Assembly (NCBI GenBank): GCA_018240745.1
Contig: JAFEFF010000201.1
Span: forward strand, 62,001-126,000
DNA length: 64,000 nt
DNA from: Pseudomonadota bacterium
GTDB taxonomy: Bacteria; Pseudomonadota; Alphaproteobacteria; Reyranellales; Reyranellaceae
Reading direction: 5' to 3'
Each line of letters begins with the position of its first letter. The stretch's first letter is position 1. The notes beneath the pieces are model-generated. The model saw nothing but the letters and a program-made list of their open reading frames with translations. It was not told the DNA's origin and did not search any database. The translations under genes were made by a program, and so were the position numbers. Below, piece by piece: positions 1 to 8,527 of the stretch.

Positions 1-449
1 CCGCCGATGCCCGCGCCGCCGGCGCCGGCACGGCTGCCGCCGACAACCACGACCGCGCGACGGCCGACAAGCGGGCCGACAATGCGAGCTCGACATCGAC
101 CGGCGACTTCAATGCCCAGGGTGACGTCTCGGCCAACGCCATCATCGGCACCAAGGTCAAGAACGCCAACAAGGATACTGTCGGCTCGGTCGAGGATCTC
201 TATGTCGACGGTTCGGGCAACATCAAGACGGTGGTGCTGTCGGTCGGGGGCTTCCTCGGCGTCGGCTCCAAGGACGTCGCGGTGAAGTGGAGCGATCTCA
301 AGCAGACCCGTGACGGCAGGTCGGTCGTGCTGACCACGAACATGAGCAAGGACGAACTCAAGGGCCTGCCGGACTACAAGTACGAACGCCGGCAGCCGCG
401 TGACCAGGCGGCCGCGCCGAACGACCATCGGCGGACGATGACCAAGTAG
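1..449 (+). CDS. PRC-barrel domain protein (5' end missing)
   Basis: The reading frame is open from the left edge (first whole codon at position 3) to a TAG at 447-449, so the start lies outside the window. The first ~35 residues are Ala/Asp/Arg-rich and low-complexity. From about residue 44 the sequence reads as a PRC-barrel: an ANAIIGTKVKNANKDTVGSV-type strand, then VEDLYVDGSGNIKTVVLSVG and GGFLGVGSKDVAVKW. The family binds partners or small ligands through a beta-barrel; stand-alone versions in alphaproteobacteria are often periplasmic, stress-related proteins. The tail is Arg/Gln-rich. The exact role is not known. It ends just before a strong hairpin terminator and converges with the oxidase operon. 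Confidence 0.8.
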   Translation, partial: ADARAAGAGTAAADNHDRATADKRADNASSTSTGDFNAQGDVSANAIIGTKVKNANKDTVGSVEDLYVDGSGNIKTVVLSVGGFLGVGSKDVAVKWSDLKQTRDGRSVVLTTNMSKDELKGLPDYKYERRQPRDQAAAPNDHRRTMTK

Positions 450-465
450 TCCTGCCATCCGACGA

Positions 466-498
466 AGGAAAGGCCCCTCCACGCGAAGGGGCCTTCCT
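466..498. terminator. Two-way intrinsic terminator
   Basis: AAGGCCCCT at 470-478 pairs perfectly with AGGGGCCTT at 487-495 around an 8-base loop; with one bulged A the stem extends to 466-498. It is followed by a short pyrimidine run (CCTCTTG). It lies between the PRC-barrel stop (449) and the oxidase subunit IV stop (513), so it can end transcription from both sides. Confidence 0.75.
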
Positions 499-512
499 CT
501 TGTGCACCGCCT

Positions 513-779
513 CTAGCGGGTGACCTTGTCGATCGTCACCAGCGTGAGCAGGATCGCAAGCCAGGCGATCGCGCCGACCGCGAATACCCGGATCAGGCCC
601 TTCTCGGTCCGCAGCTGCATGAAGAACCAGAAGATCAGCGCCACCTTGGCCGCCGCCACGCCGAAGCTCACGACGGCGCTGGCGGCTCCGGTGACGGTGA
701 AGCTGCCGGCCACGGTCAGGGCGAGCAGCGCCAGCAGGGCCAGCCAAACCGTCGCCAATCGTTTGCGTGCCTGTTCCAT
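513..779 (-). CDS. ctaF: Cytochrome c oxidase subunit IV (caa3 type)
   Basis: This 88-residue protein is almost entirely three hydrophobic helices (about residues 8-30, 36-55 and 64-85) with an FWFFMQLRTEKG loop. That matches the prokaryotic COX4 family (PF03626), the smallest subunit of heme-copper oxidases, which supports assembly and stability of subunits I-III in the inner membrane. It is the last gene of the ACIII-caa3 operon and starts 3 nt after the subunit III stop. Sequence alone does not give a catalytic role. The assignment rests on size, topology and position. Confidence 0.85.
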   Translation of the reverse strand: MEQARKRLATVWLALLALLALTVAGSFTVTGAASAVVSFGVAAAKVALIFWFFMQLRTEKGLIRVFAVGAIAWLAILLTLVTIDKVTR

Positions 780-782
780 GGG

Positions 783-1361
783 CTACCGCGCGAGATAGAG
801 GACGGGATAGAGGAACACCCAGATCGCATCGACGAGATGCCAGAAGAGACCGGTGTTCTCGACGAGAGTCGCCCGCTGGGGCGCGAAAGCCGCCACCGCC
901 GCGAGCAGGCCCGCGCCGACCGTGACGTGGAGGGCGTGCAGGCCGGTCGAGACGAGGTAGAGGTCCATGAACAGCCGCTGCACGCCCACGGGCGGGAGCA
1001 ACAGGCCTTCTCTGTATTCGGTGGCGTACTCGAAGGCCTTGATGCCGAGAAAGACCACGCCCAGCACGGCGGCGATGACGAACAGCACCGAGGTAGCGCG
1101 GAACTGGCGGGCACGCACGGCGTGGACCGCGAGCGCCACGGCAGCGCTGGAGGTGAGCAGCACCGCCGTGTTGATGGCGCCGATCCAGACATGCAGCTGC
1201 ATCGAGGAGTCGACGAACTCGCGTGGATGGGTGAGCCGCAGGCCGAGCGCCACCGCAAACATGCCCCCGAACAGCATGATCTCGGTGCCGAGGAAGACGA
1301 ACATGCCCATGGTCGCCGCCTCGCGCTGCTGCAGCACGGTGCTGTAGGGCTGGTCAACCAC
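783..1361 (-). CDS. ctaE: Cytochrome c oxidase subunit III
   Basis: This 192-residue multi-helix membrane protein has the subunit III signatures [13 protein letters not shown], a G-L-H-A-L-H-V motif in the middle, and [18 protein letters not shown] at the C-terminus (family form YWHFVDxVWxFL). The short length is usual for bacterial caa3 subunit III, which lacks the extra helices of the mitochondrial form. Subunit III carries no redox centre and stabilises subunit I and its proton channel. Its start overlaps the subunit I stop by 8 nt, which points to translational coupling. Confidence 0.92.
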   Translation of the reverse strand: MVDQPYSTVLQQREAATMGMFVFLGTEIMLFGGMFAVALGLRLTHPREFVDSSMQLHVWIGAINTAVLLTSSAAVALAVHAVRARQFRATSVLFVIAAVLGVVFLGIKAFEYATEYREGLLLPPVGVQRLFMDLYLVSTGLHALHVTVGAGLLAAVAAFAPQRATLVENTGLFWHLVDAIWVFLYPVLYLAR

Positions 1362-3030
1362 GCGCGCCCTCCTCCATCTCCATCGGATAGTTGTAGGCGG
1401 GATAGTCGACGACCGGCGTCTCGACGAAATTCTCCTTGGGCGGCGGCGACGGCACGGTCCACTCGAGGCCGGCGGCGCCCCACGGATTGGCCGACGCAGG
1501 CGGGCCGTAGCGCAGCGACCACAGCAGATAGACGAACGGCAGGAGGTAGGCGATGCCCAGGATGCTGGCGCCGGTCGACGACAGGACGTTCCACACCTGC
1601 CATTCCGGCGGATAGACGTGATAGCGCCGCGGCATGCCGAGATAGCCGAGGATGAACTGCGGAAAGAAGGTGAGGTTGAAGCCGAGATAGATCAGCAGCG
1701 CCATAATGCGCCCCCAGACCATCGGATAGGTCCGGCCGAACATCTTGGGCCACCAGAAGTGGAGCGCGCCGAAATACGCCGAGACCGTGCCGCCGACCAT
1801 GATGTAGTGGAAGTGGGCGATCACGAAGTAGGTGTCGTGCACGTGCATGTCGACCGCCAGCATCGCCAGCACCAGCCCGGTCAGCCCGCCGAACACGAAC
1901 AGCCCGATGAACGACGCGGCGAACAGGAACGGCGGATCGATCGCGATCTGGCCTTTGTAGAGCGTCGCCGTCCAGTTGTAGACCTTCACCGCCGACGGCA
2001 CGGCCACCACCAGGCTCAGGAACGAGAAGACGGCGCTGGCATACATCGACTGGCCGGCGACGAACATGTGGTGGCCCCACACCAGGAAGCCGACCGCTGC
2101 GATCGCCAGCGAGGAGCCGGCGACGAACCAGTAGCCGAACACGCGCTTGCGCGCTGCGGCGGTGACCAGCTCGCTCACCACGCCGAGCCCGGGCAGGACC
2201 ATGATGTAGACGGCGGGATGGCTGTAGAACCAGAAGAGGTGCTGGTAGAGCAGCGGATCGCCGCCCAGCTTTGGATCGAACACGCCCACACCGAACAGCC
2301 GTTCGGCAGCGATCAGCGCCAGTGTGATCGACAGCACAGGCGTCGCCAGCACCAGGATCAGCGAGGTCGCGTAGTGCGACCAGACGAACAGCGGCAGGCG
2401 GCCCCAGGTCATGCCGGGGCAGCGCAGCTTGTGGATCGTGACGATGAAGTTCAGGCCGGTCAGGATCGACGAGAAGCCGACGATGAACACCGCGGTGGCC
2501 GCCATCACCACCTGTCCGTGCGCGAACATCGAGGAGAGCGGCGTGTAGAAGGTCCAGCCGGTATCGACGCCGCCCGCCACCAGCACGAACAGCGTGCACA
2601 GCCCGCCGATCACATAGATGTACCAGCTCAACAGGTTGAGGCGCGGGAAGGCAAGGTCCTTCGCACCGATCATCAGCGGGATCAGGAAGTTGCCGAAGGT
2701 GTTGGGGATCGACGGGATGAGGAAGAACCAGACCATGATCACGCCGTGCAGCGTGAAGGCGCGGTTGTAGCCCTCATTGCTCAGCAGATCGCCCTCGGGC
2801 GTCAGCAGGTCGATGCGGATCAGCGCGGCGGCGATGCCGCCCACGAAGAAGAAGAACGTGACCGACACGAGGTAGAGCAGCGCGATGCGCTTGTGGTCGG
2901 TGGTGAGAAACCACGAGCGTAGCGTGTGGCCCGCGCGCAGGTAGCTCGCGCGCTCCTCGGGGGTCTCGCTGAGGCCGCGGTCGCGGATGTCGTTCGGATC
3001 GGCGCGCTTGTTGATGGGGACGTCGGTCAT
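1354..3030 (-). CDS. ctaD: Cytochrome c oxidase subunit I, A2-type (caa3)
   Basis: This 558-residue catalytic subunit holds heme a and the heme a3-CuB site where oxygen is reduced to water with proton pumping. Visible ligands are His95 ([10 protein letters not shown]), His271 and Tyr275 in YSHPAVY, the His320-His321 pair in WGHHMF, Lys349 of the K-channel ([10 protein letters not shown]), and His406/His408 in [12 protein letters not shown]. At the D-channel end the usual XGHPEV glutamate is replaced: the motif is Y269-S270-H-P-A. That is the mark of A2-subtype oxidases such as those of Thermus and Rhodothermus. Its start forms an ATGA overlap with the subunit II stop. Confidence 0.97.
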   Translation of the reverse strand: MTDVPINKRADPNDIRDRGLSETPEERASYLRAGHTLRSWFLTTDHKRIALLYLVSVTFFFFVGGIAAALIRIDLLTPEGDLLSNEGYNRAFTLHGVIMVWFFLIPSIPNTFGNFLIPLMIGAKDLAFPRLNLLSWYIYVIGGLCTLFVLVAGGVDTGWTFYTPLSSMFAHGQVVMAATAVFIVGFSSILTGLNFIVTIHKLRCPGMTWGRLPLFVWSHYATSLILVLATPVLSITLALIAAERLFGVGVFDPKLGGDPLLYQHLFWFYSHPAVYIMVLPGLGVVSELVTAAARKRVFGYWFVAGSSLAIAAVGFLVWGHHMFVAGQSMYASAVFSFLSLVVAVPSAVKVYNWTATLYKGQIAIDPPFLFAASFIGLFVFGGLTGLVLAMLAVDMHVHDTYFVIAHFHYIMVGGTVSAYFGALHFWWPKMFGRTYPMVWGRIMALLIYLGFNLTFFPQFILGYLGMPRRYHVYPPEWQVWNVLSSTGASILGIAYLLPFVYLLWSLRYGPPASANPWGAAGLEWTVPSPPPKENFVETPVVDYPAYNYPMEMEEGARG

Positions 3031-3971
3031 GGCTTGGACCTCGGTTCGGCGGCCAGTGACTTGATGTAGGCGACGAGCTTCAGCACGTCGTCTTCAGCCA
3101 GCACGTTCTGGAAGGTCGGCATGATGTCGGGGTATCCGGCCGCCACCTGCGCATGCGGCATCAGGATGCTGTCGCGAATGTACTGCGCGTCGGCGGTCAC
3201 CACGCTGCCGTCGGAGAGCGGCACCTCGTGGCCGAACAGCCCCTCGAGCTTGGGCGCCTTGACCGTGGCGGCGGCGCCGTGACAGCCGCTGCAGCCGCGG
3301 GTGCGGAACAGCGCCGCGCCCTGGCTGGCGAGCGACATGTCGGTGCCGGCCTGCTCGAGCCAGCGCGCATAGTCGGAGGGCGACAGCAGATGAACGTAGC
3401 CGCCCATCACCGCGTGGTCGGCGCCGCAGAACTGAGAGCATTGCAGGCGATAGACTCCGACGGTGTCGGCGTCGAACCACAGGCTGGTGTAGCGGCCCGG
3501 CACGACGTCCTGCTTCAGCCGCAGCGCCGGCACGTAGAGGTCATGGATCACGTCTTGAGAGGCGAGCGTCAGCAGGATCGGCCGGCCAATCGGCACGTGC
3601 AGCTCGTTGATCTCGCGCTGGCCGCCGGGATGCTGGAACTTCCACATCCACTGCTTGGCTACGACCTGGATCTCGAGGGCATTGCCCGGCGGATGGTGCT
3701 GCTGGAAATAGAGCCGGGTCGACCAGACATAGAACACCAGCATCGCGGCGAATGGGATGACCGCCCAGGAGATCTCGAAGCCGATCCGGCTGTTCACCGG
3801 ATGGCGGCGGTCGGCGGTCCGGCCGCGGCGATACTTCACCGCGAAGATGATCATCAGGACGAAGACCGGCGCCGACAGCAGCACGATCAGCACTGTGAAA
3901 GCGAGCGCCAGATGGTCGATCTCGGCGCTGTAGGCCGATGCCTCGTGCGGCCAGAAGGGCAGTGCGCTCAT
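3027..3971 (-). CDS. ctaC: Cytochrome c oxidase subunit II with fused cytochrome c
   Basis: This 314-residue subunit receives electrons and passes them through CuA to subunit I. Two helices (about 20-45 and 65-85) anchor it. The periplasmic cupredoxin domain has His143 (VIHDLY) and the CuA loop C178-SQF-C182-GAD-H186-AV-M189. A class I cytochrome c domain is fused at the C-terminus: CSGCH at 227-231 and a likely axial Met284 (DIMPTF). The fusion defines a caa3 rather than aa3 enzyme. I chose the ATG at 3971 because it overlaps the SCO stop as ATGA; the frame stays open upstream only as an antisense or alternate-frame artefact over the SCO gene. Confidence 0.96.
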   Translation of the reverse strand: MSALPFWPHEASAYSAEIDHLALAFTVLIVLLSAPVFVLMIIFAVKYRRGRTADRRHPVNSRIGFEISWAVIPFAAMLVFYVWSTRLYFQQHHPPGNALEIQVVAKQWMWKFQHPGGQREINELHVPIGRPILLTLASQDVIHDLYVPALRLKQDVVPGRYTSLWFDADTVGVYRLQCSQFCGADHAVMGGYVHLLSPSDYARWLEQAGTDMSLASQGAALFRTRGCSGCHGAAATVKAPKLEGLFGHEVPLSDGSVVTADAQYIRDSILMPHAQVAAGYPDIMPTFQNVLAEDDVLKLVAYIKSLAAEPRSKP

Positions 3972-4747
3972 CGCGCCGCCTGCCGCCGCCGCTCGCGCCG
4001 CAGTGCCAATCCGATCCAGGCGAGGCCGAACAGCGCCGTTCCACCGCCCGCCACGCGCAGCAGCGTCCAGATCAGCGGACCGTAGCGGCCGGTCTGCGGG
4101 TCGTAGTGGTAGCAGAGCAGCAGGAGCTGGTCGGCCCAGCTCCCCACCCTGCCCTCGCCGGCTTCGGTGAGGGCGAGCCGGACATCCGTCGGATCCGGCG
4201 TGATGCCATAGAGCCAGCGCGACAACCGGCCGTCGGGCGTCAGCACCGCGACGGCGGCGATATGGGCATACTGGTTGAGATCGTCGTCCCAGGCATAGCG
4301 ATAGCCGAGCGGCTTCATCACCGCCGCGATCGACGCGGCATCGCCGGTCAGGCCGTGCACGCCGGCCTGCAGCGCGGGAAAGTTCTGGCGCAGGCCGGCG
4401 ATCGATTGCGCTGCCTCGGCTGGCCCCTCGCGCGGATCGATGCCGAAGGCGATCAGGGTGAAGTCGCGCCCCGACACGAACTTCTGCAGTTGCACCGCCT
4501 CGCCGATGCCCGCGAGCGTGAGCCCGCAGATATTGGGACAGCGGTGCACCACCGGCACCAGCAGGATCGGCCGGCCCTCGCCCGCCGCGCGGAGGGTGAG
4601 CGTGCGGCCGGTCTCGTCGCGGAACGCCGTATCGAGCGGCACGGCGGCATCCGGCCGGCGATCGATGCCGGCCTTGGCGAAGGGATCGAAGGCGAGCGCG
4701 GAAGCCCCACCCACCACGATGAGCAGCAGGGCGAGCAGCAGCTTCAT
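3968..4747 (-). CDS. sco: SCO1/SenC/PrrC-family copper chaperone
   Basis: This 259-residue protein has an N-terminal signal or anchor (1-18) and a thioredoxin-like fold with the copper motif C70-PNI-C74 (CxxxC) and conserved His162 (NQYAHIAAV). SCO proteins deliver copper to, or reduce, the CuA site of subunit II. A C-terminal hydrophobic segment (about 228-250) followed by an Arg-rich tail suggests a second membrane anchor, a feature of SCO copies found in ACIII-caa3 operons. It sits directly before subunit II, its expected client, with an ATGA overlap. Confidence 0.92.
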   Translation of the reverse strand: MKLLLALLLIVVGGASALAFDPFAKAGIDRRPDAAVPLDTAFRDETGRTLTLRAAGEGRPILLVPVVHRCPNICGLTLAGIGEAVQLQKFVSGRDFTLIAFGIDPREGPAEAAQSIAGLRQNFPALQAGVHGLTGDAASIAAVMKPLGYRYAWDDDLNQYAHIAAVAVLTPDGRLSRWLYGITPDPTDVRLALTEAGEGRVGSWADQLLLLCYHYDPQTGRYGPLIWTLLRVAGGGTALFGLAWIGLALRRERRRQAAR

Positions 4748-5082
4748 CGCGGCCAGCCCTGCTGCACCAGCAGCTCCATTGCCCGCTCGATCGGGATATG
4801 CGCCTTTCCCGCCGCGCGATCGGTCCAGCCATAGCCCCTGAGCTTCGCCCGCGCCGCCGCATCGATCGCCGGCCGGTCCTGGCCTTCCTGGCTCTCGAGC
4901 CGCGGCGCCGGAACGTCCGGCTTGGCTGGCGCCGGCGGCGCGGCGGGCCAGATCTGGAACAGGACCGCGACGACGATCACGGCCAAAGCAATGAGACCGA
5001 ACAGCCCGCCCACGCTGTACACCGCGGCACGCGCCGGAATATCGCGCGGTTCGTACCGCGGGTGTCGTTCGGTGGTGCTCAT
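4744..5082 (-). CDS. Small single-pass membrane protein of the ACIII-caa3 operon
   Basis: This protein has 112 residues. A short polar N-terminus (YEPRDIPAR) precedes one hydrophobic helix at about 22-45, a Pro/Ala linker, and a soluble C-terminus containing YGWTDRAAGKAHIPIERAM and a final LLVQQGWPR. That C-terminal motif recurs in small proteins encoded next to SCO genes in many genomes (from memory, not searched). The position between actF and SCO suggests a part in oxidase or ACIII assembly, but no function is known. The ATG at 5082 overlaps the actF stop as ATGA, which decides the start over the longer open frame reaching 5379. Confidence 0.82.
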   Translation of the reverse strand: MSTTERHPRYEPRDIPARAAVYSVGGLFGLIALAVIVVAVLFQIWPAAPPAPAKPDVPAPRLESQEGQDRPAIDAAARAKLRGYGWTDRAAGKAHIPIERAMELLVQQGWPR

Positions 5083-6089
5083 GATGCGGCGGCCCGGCGC
5101 ATCGGCAGCCGCTGCAGGGCGACCAGCATCAGGGCGACGAGCCCGATCATGGCCAGCACCATGCTGGCAACGCCTGTACTCGCATTGGCCGTCGTCGGCA
5201 GCACCAGCCAGGCGAGCTCGATCACCTTGCCGAACATCACCACGAGGGAGAGCGCGATCAGGGAGAGCCGGCCCGTGCGCAGTGGCGGGAAGAACAGGAG
5301 GAACAGCGGCCCGAGCGCGCAGATCGTGATCACGTACTCGAGGACCGCCCAGGCGCCGCTGCCGCGCTTGCCGAACCACGCGACGCCCTGCGGCAGGTTA
5401 CCCGACCAGATGATCAGGTACTGCATGAAGGCGAGATAGGTCCATGTCAGCAGGACCATGATCAGCAGCGCGCCCAGCACGTTGGTGTGCTCGGCCGGAC
5501 CAGCCGTCAACCGGATCACGATCAGGGCGCTGACGGCGATCGCGTACTGGATCGACATGCCGTAGAGCCCGAAGCCGGAGGAATGGAAGCCGGGGTCGAG
5601 CGTCATCAGCCAGTCGATGACGACGGTGGTGTCGTACAGCGTAAGAGCCACGATGCCGCCCGCCGCCAGCGCTTCACCCGAGGACCGCGGCAACAGCACG
5701 GCAACGCCGATCGCGGCGGCGAAGAACACGACCGTGCGCAGCTCGAACGCCCAGACCGAGAGATAGACCGCGCGATAGCCGTGCAACGGCAGGTCGACCC
5801 AGGGATAGAGGCGCCCGACGCCGACCAGCACCGGCACCATCGCCAGCGCCGCCACCGGCATCAGGAACATCAGCCGCTGCGTCGGCGGGCCGAGCTCGTC
5901 GCGCCACGGCCCGGGGATCATGCGCATCATCATGAGCAGGCCGAGTGCGCCGATCGGGATGCTGCCGATCCATACTGCCGCAACCAGCCAGCCGCCGAGC
6001 GCCGCCCGCGTGTCGACGAGCACCAGCGCGAGCGCGAGCGTGCAGGCGACCACGCCGACGATCAGCGGCCGGTTCACGCGTCCGCTCAC
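5079..6089 (-). CDS. actF: Alternative complex III subunit ActF (quinol:cytochrome c oxidoreductase)
   Basis: This 336-residue polytopic protein (about 9-10 helices) belongs to the ActF family, an NrfD-like membrane subunit of alternative complex III that pairs with ActC. Family-like stretches are LYDTTVVIDWLMTLDPGFHS, FGLYGMSIQYAIAV, and AFMQYLIIWSGNLP followed by WF. These cover the quinone-facing helices. I chose the GTG at 6089 because it overlaps the actE stop as GTGA, in line with the other junctions; a second GTG four codons downstream (6077) is possible. Confidence 0.93.
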   Translation of the reverse strand: MSGRVNRPLIVGVVACTLALALVLVDTRAALGGWLVAAVWIGSIPIGALGLLMMMRMIPGPWRDELGPPTQRLMFLMPVAALAMVPVLVGVGRLYPWVDLPLHGYRAVYLSVWAFELRTVVFFAAAIGVAVLLPRSSGEALAAGGIVALTLYDTTVVIDWLMTLDPGFHSSGFGLYGMSIQYAIAVSALIVIRLTAGPAEHTNVLGALLIMVLLTWTYLAFMQYLIIWSGNLPQGVAWFGKRGSGAWAVLEYVITICALGPLFLLFFPPLRTGRLSLIALSLVVMFGKVIELAWLVLPTTANASTGVASMVLAMIGLVALMLVALQRLPMRRAAAS

Positions 6090-6622
6090 TTGCCGCCGCC
6101 GTCGAGCTTGGCGCGCTCGTCGTCGGTCAGCGAAGCGGCCGGCGCGTCCTGGCTGAGCTGTAGCGCGCGGATGTAGGCCGCGATCGCCCAGCGGTCGGCC
6201 GGCGACACGCGGTCGGCGTAGGAATACATCGCGCCGTGGCCGTGGGTGATGACGTCGACAAGATAGGACGACGGCGCATTGCGCAGGCGATCGATGTGAT
6301 AGCTGGGCGGATGCGGGAAGCCGCGGCTCGGCACGATGCCCTGTCCGTAGCCTGCGAGGTCGTGACAGACCGCGCAGTAGATGCCGAAGCGCTCGCGTCC
6401 GCGCGCCAGCAGCGCCGCGGTCATCGGCGGACGGTCGGTGAGCGCCGCCTGCCAGGTGGGATCGTCGCGCGCGATCGTGCCGTCGGGCGGCGCCTGCAGC
6501 GACGTCCCGTCGGCGAACAGCTTGCTCGGCTCGGCATAGTCGTAGCGCGGCTGGTGGCGCATCTGGTCGCACGTCGAGACGGCCAGCGTCAGCAGGGTGG
6601 CGATGACGAGGCCCGCGTTCAT
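6086..6622 (-). CDS. actE: Alternative complex III mono-heme cytochrome c ActE
   Basis: This 178-residue exported cytochrome has an N-terminal hydrophobic segment with Cys18 in an imperfect lipobox (AVSTC), as in lipoprotein ActE subunits. The QPRYDYAEPSKLFADG block just after it is an ActE hallmark. One heme c site is seen at C83-AV-C86-H87, with a Met in HGHGAMYSYADRV as the likely axial ligand. Its role is to carry electrons from ActA/ActB toward the oxidase cytochrome c domain on the periplasmic face. The start is an ATGA overlap with actD. Confidence 0.93.
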   Translation of the reverse strand: MNAGLVIATLLTLAVSTCDQMRHQPRYDYAEPSKLFADGTSLQAPPDGTIARDDPTWQAALTDRPPMTAALLARGRERFGIYCAVCHDLAGYGQGIVPSRGFPHPPSYHIDRLRNAPSSYLVDVITHGHGAMYSYADRVSPADRWAIAAYIRALQLSQDAPAASLTDDERAKLDGGGK

Positions 6623-7179
6623 TCCGGCTCCTCCGTCTGGCCGATCTGGTCGACGCGCACCGGATCGAGGCTGTGCAGGAAGGCGCGGGTCTGCCGGAGG
6701 TCGAACCTGGGGTCGTTGCTCAGCACCACCAGGAAGAACTTGTCGGTGCTGGCGAGCCGGAAGCTGTCGACATCGAACAGCGGATGGTTGAGGCGCGGCA
6801 GGTGGTTGAAGCCCAGCATCGATACGATCGAGAACAGCACGGCACCCAGCACCAGCAGCTCGAAGGTGATCAGCATGAAGGCCGGCGGCGCCACCAGCGG
6901 ACGGTTGCCGATGTCGATCGGGAAGGCGTGGTTGGTGTAGACCTGCATCCAGTAGCCGAGCCCCGCCCCGACGATGCCGCCCAGCAGGGTGAACCAGGGC
7001 ACGCGCTGGTCATGGAAGCCGAGCTCCTCCGCCAGGCCTTCGATCGGGAACGGCGAATGCGCATCGACGCGCTCGAAGCCGGCCTGGCGCGTGCGCCGCA
7101 CCGCCTCGATCAGCCGCTCGGGCCGGTTGAATTCGGCCATCAGGCCGAATACGCGCTGGGCAGCGGTCGGTTCACGCAC
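6619..7179 (-). CDS. actD: Alternative complex III subunit ActD (DUF3341)
   Basis: This 186-residue protein has a soluble N-terminal part (AEFNRPERLIEAVRRTRQAG) predicted to lie in the cytoplasm, then two helices (about 60-80 and 95-125) and a soluble tail with DSFRLASTDKFFLVV. This is the DUF3341/ActD architecture, a membrane subunit of ACIII without redox cofactors. Its start overlaps the actC stop by 8 nt and its end overlaps the actE start by 4 nt, so it is embedded in the operon. Confidence 0.92.
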   Translation of the reverse strand: MREPTAAQRVFGLMAEFNRPERLIEAVRRTRQAGFERVDAHSPFPIEGLAEELGFHDQRVPWFTLLGGIVGAGLGYWMQVYTNHAFPIDIGNRPLVAPPAFMLITFELLVLGAVLFSIVSMLGFNHLPRLNHPLFDVDSFRLASTDKFFLVVLSNDPRFDLRQTRAFLHSLDPVRVDQIGQTEEPE

Positions 7180-8527
7180 GGCCTGTCTCCTTCCGCTCCT
7201 GCTTCTCCTCGAACATCGCCTCCTTGATCTCGAACGCCGAGATCACCGGCAGGAAGCGGACGAACAGCAGGAACAGGGTGAAGAACACGCCGAGCATGCC
7301 GGCGAACAATGACCAGTCCCAGATGGACGGGTGATAGCGCTGCCACGACGACACCAGCCAGTCGCGATAGAGCGTGGTGACCAGCAGCATGTAGCGCTCC
7401 ATCCACATGCCGATCACGCACGACAGGCCGATCAGGAACAGCAGCGCGGGGTTGACGCGCACACGGTGCCACCACAGGAGCTGCAGCGGCACGAAATTGA
7501 GGAACACCGCGCCCCAGTAGCTCCACGCATAGACGCCGACCAACCGGTCGCGCATCGTCTCGAGCTCCTGCGGGTCGTTGCCGTAGAGCGTGTCGAACGT
7601 CTCGGCCCAGTAGCCGTAGGCGGTCATCATGCCGCACAGCAGCGTCAGCTTGGCCAGCAGGTCGAGATGGCGCGAGGTCACGAGATTGCGCAGGCCGAGC
7701 GCGTGGCGCAGCACGACGGCGATCATCGAGACCACGGCGAAGCCCGAGAAGGCCGCGCCGGCCACGAAGTACGGCGGGAAGACCGTCGAATTCCAGCCGG
7801 CGATCGGCCCGGCCGCGAGCAGCATCGAGATCTCCGAATGCACCGACACGACCAGCGGCACCGCGATCGCTGCGGTCAGCCGGTAGGACTGGCGCCAGCG
7901 CGCCCAGTGTCGCGCCGAGCCGCGCCAGCCGAGCGCGAACAGGCCGAAGAACACCTGGTAGCGCCGCCGCGTCGCGCGGTCGCGCGCCGAGGCCAGGTCG
8001 GGAACGATGCCGATATACCAGAACAGGATCGACACGATGAGGTAGGTGAGGACGGCGAAGAAGTCCCAGGTCAGCGGGCTCTTGAACTGCGGCCACACCG
8101 TCATGGTGTTGGGGTACGGCGCCATCCAGTAGAACAGCCACGGCCGGCCGAGATGCACGAGCGGATAGAGGGCGCCGCAGATCACCGCGAACAGCGTCAT
8201 CGCCTCGGCGAAGCGGTTGAGCGAGTTGCGCCAATGCTGGACGAGCAGCAGCAACAGCGCCGAGATCAGGGTGCCGGCATGGCCGATGCCGAGGAAGAAG
8301 ATGTAGTTGGAGATCGCCAGGGCCCAGCCCATCGGGATGTTGTTGCCCCACACGCCGACGCCGTACCAGAACAGCACCGTCACCGAGACGAGGAAGCTGA
8401 GCAGCAGCAGCAGCGCCGGGATGAAGCACATCCACCAGGCGCGCCGGTCGGGATAGTCGAGCGAAATGTCGACGATCTCGTCCGTCACCGTACGGAAGTC
8501 GCGGGCGCTGGGGGCGATGTCGCTCAC
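7172..8527 (-). CDS. actC: Alternative complex III subunit ActC (NrfD/PsrC family)
   Basis: This 451-residue protein has about ten transmembrane helices of the NrfD/PsrC type. It contains SNYIFFLGIGHAGTLISALL near helix 2 and VPLVVSVHSEISMLLAAG, typical of the quinol-oxidising ActC subunit. It is thought to oxidise menaquinol or ubiquinol and pass electrons to the iron-sulfur subunit ActB. I chose the GTG at 8527 for its GTGA overlap with the actB stop; an internal GTG at the VTDEIVD stretch 13 codons in is less likely. Confidence 0.95.
   Translation of the reverse strand: MSDIAPSARDFRTVTDEIVDISLDYPDRRAWWMCFIPALLLLLSFLVSVTVLFWYGVGVWGNNIPMGWALAISNYIFFLGIGHAGTLISALLLLLVQHWRNSLNRFAEAMTLFAVICGALYPLVHLGRPWLFYWMAPYPNTMTVWPQFKSPLTWDFFAVLTYLIVSILFWYIGIVPDLASARDRATRRRYQVFFGLFALGWRGSARHWARWRQSYRLTAAIAVPLVVSVHSEISMLLAAGPIAGWNSTVFPPYFVAGAAFSGFAVVSMIAVVLRHALGLRNLVTSRHLDLLAKLTLLCGMMTAYGYWAETFDTLYGNDPQELETMRDRLVGVYAWSYWGAVFLNFVPLQLLWWHRVRVNPALLFLIGLSCVIGMWMERYMLLVTTLYRDWLVSSWQRYHPSIWDWSLFAGMLGVFFTLFLLFVRFLPVISAFEIKEAMFEEKQERKETGRA

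Noticed and set aside
716..2599. 627-codon minus-strand frame over the oxidase genes
   Set aside because: It is an Arg/Ala-rich alternate frame of ctaD/ctaE, which carry clear family motifs.
1618..2922. 434-codon plus-strand frame opposite ctaD
   Set aside because: Antisense shadow of a high-GC gene, with an Arg/Glu/His/Gln-rich composition and no domain resemblance.
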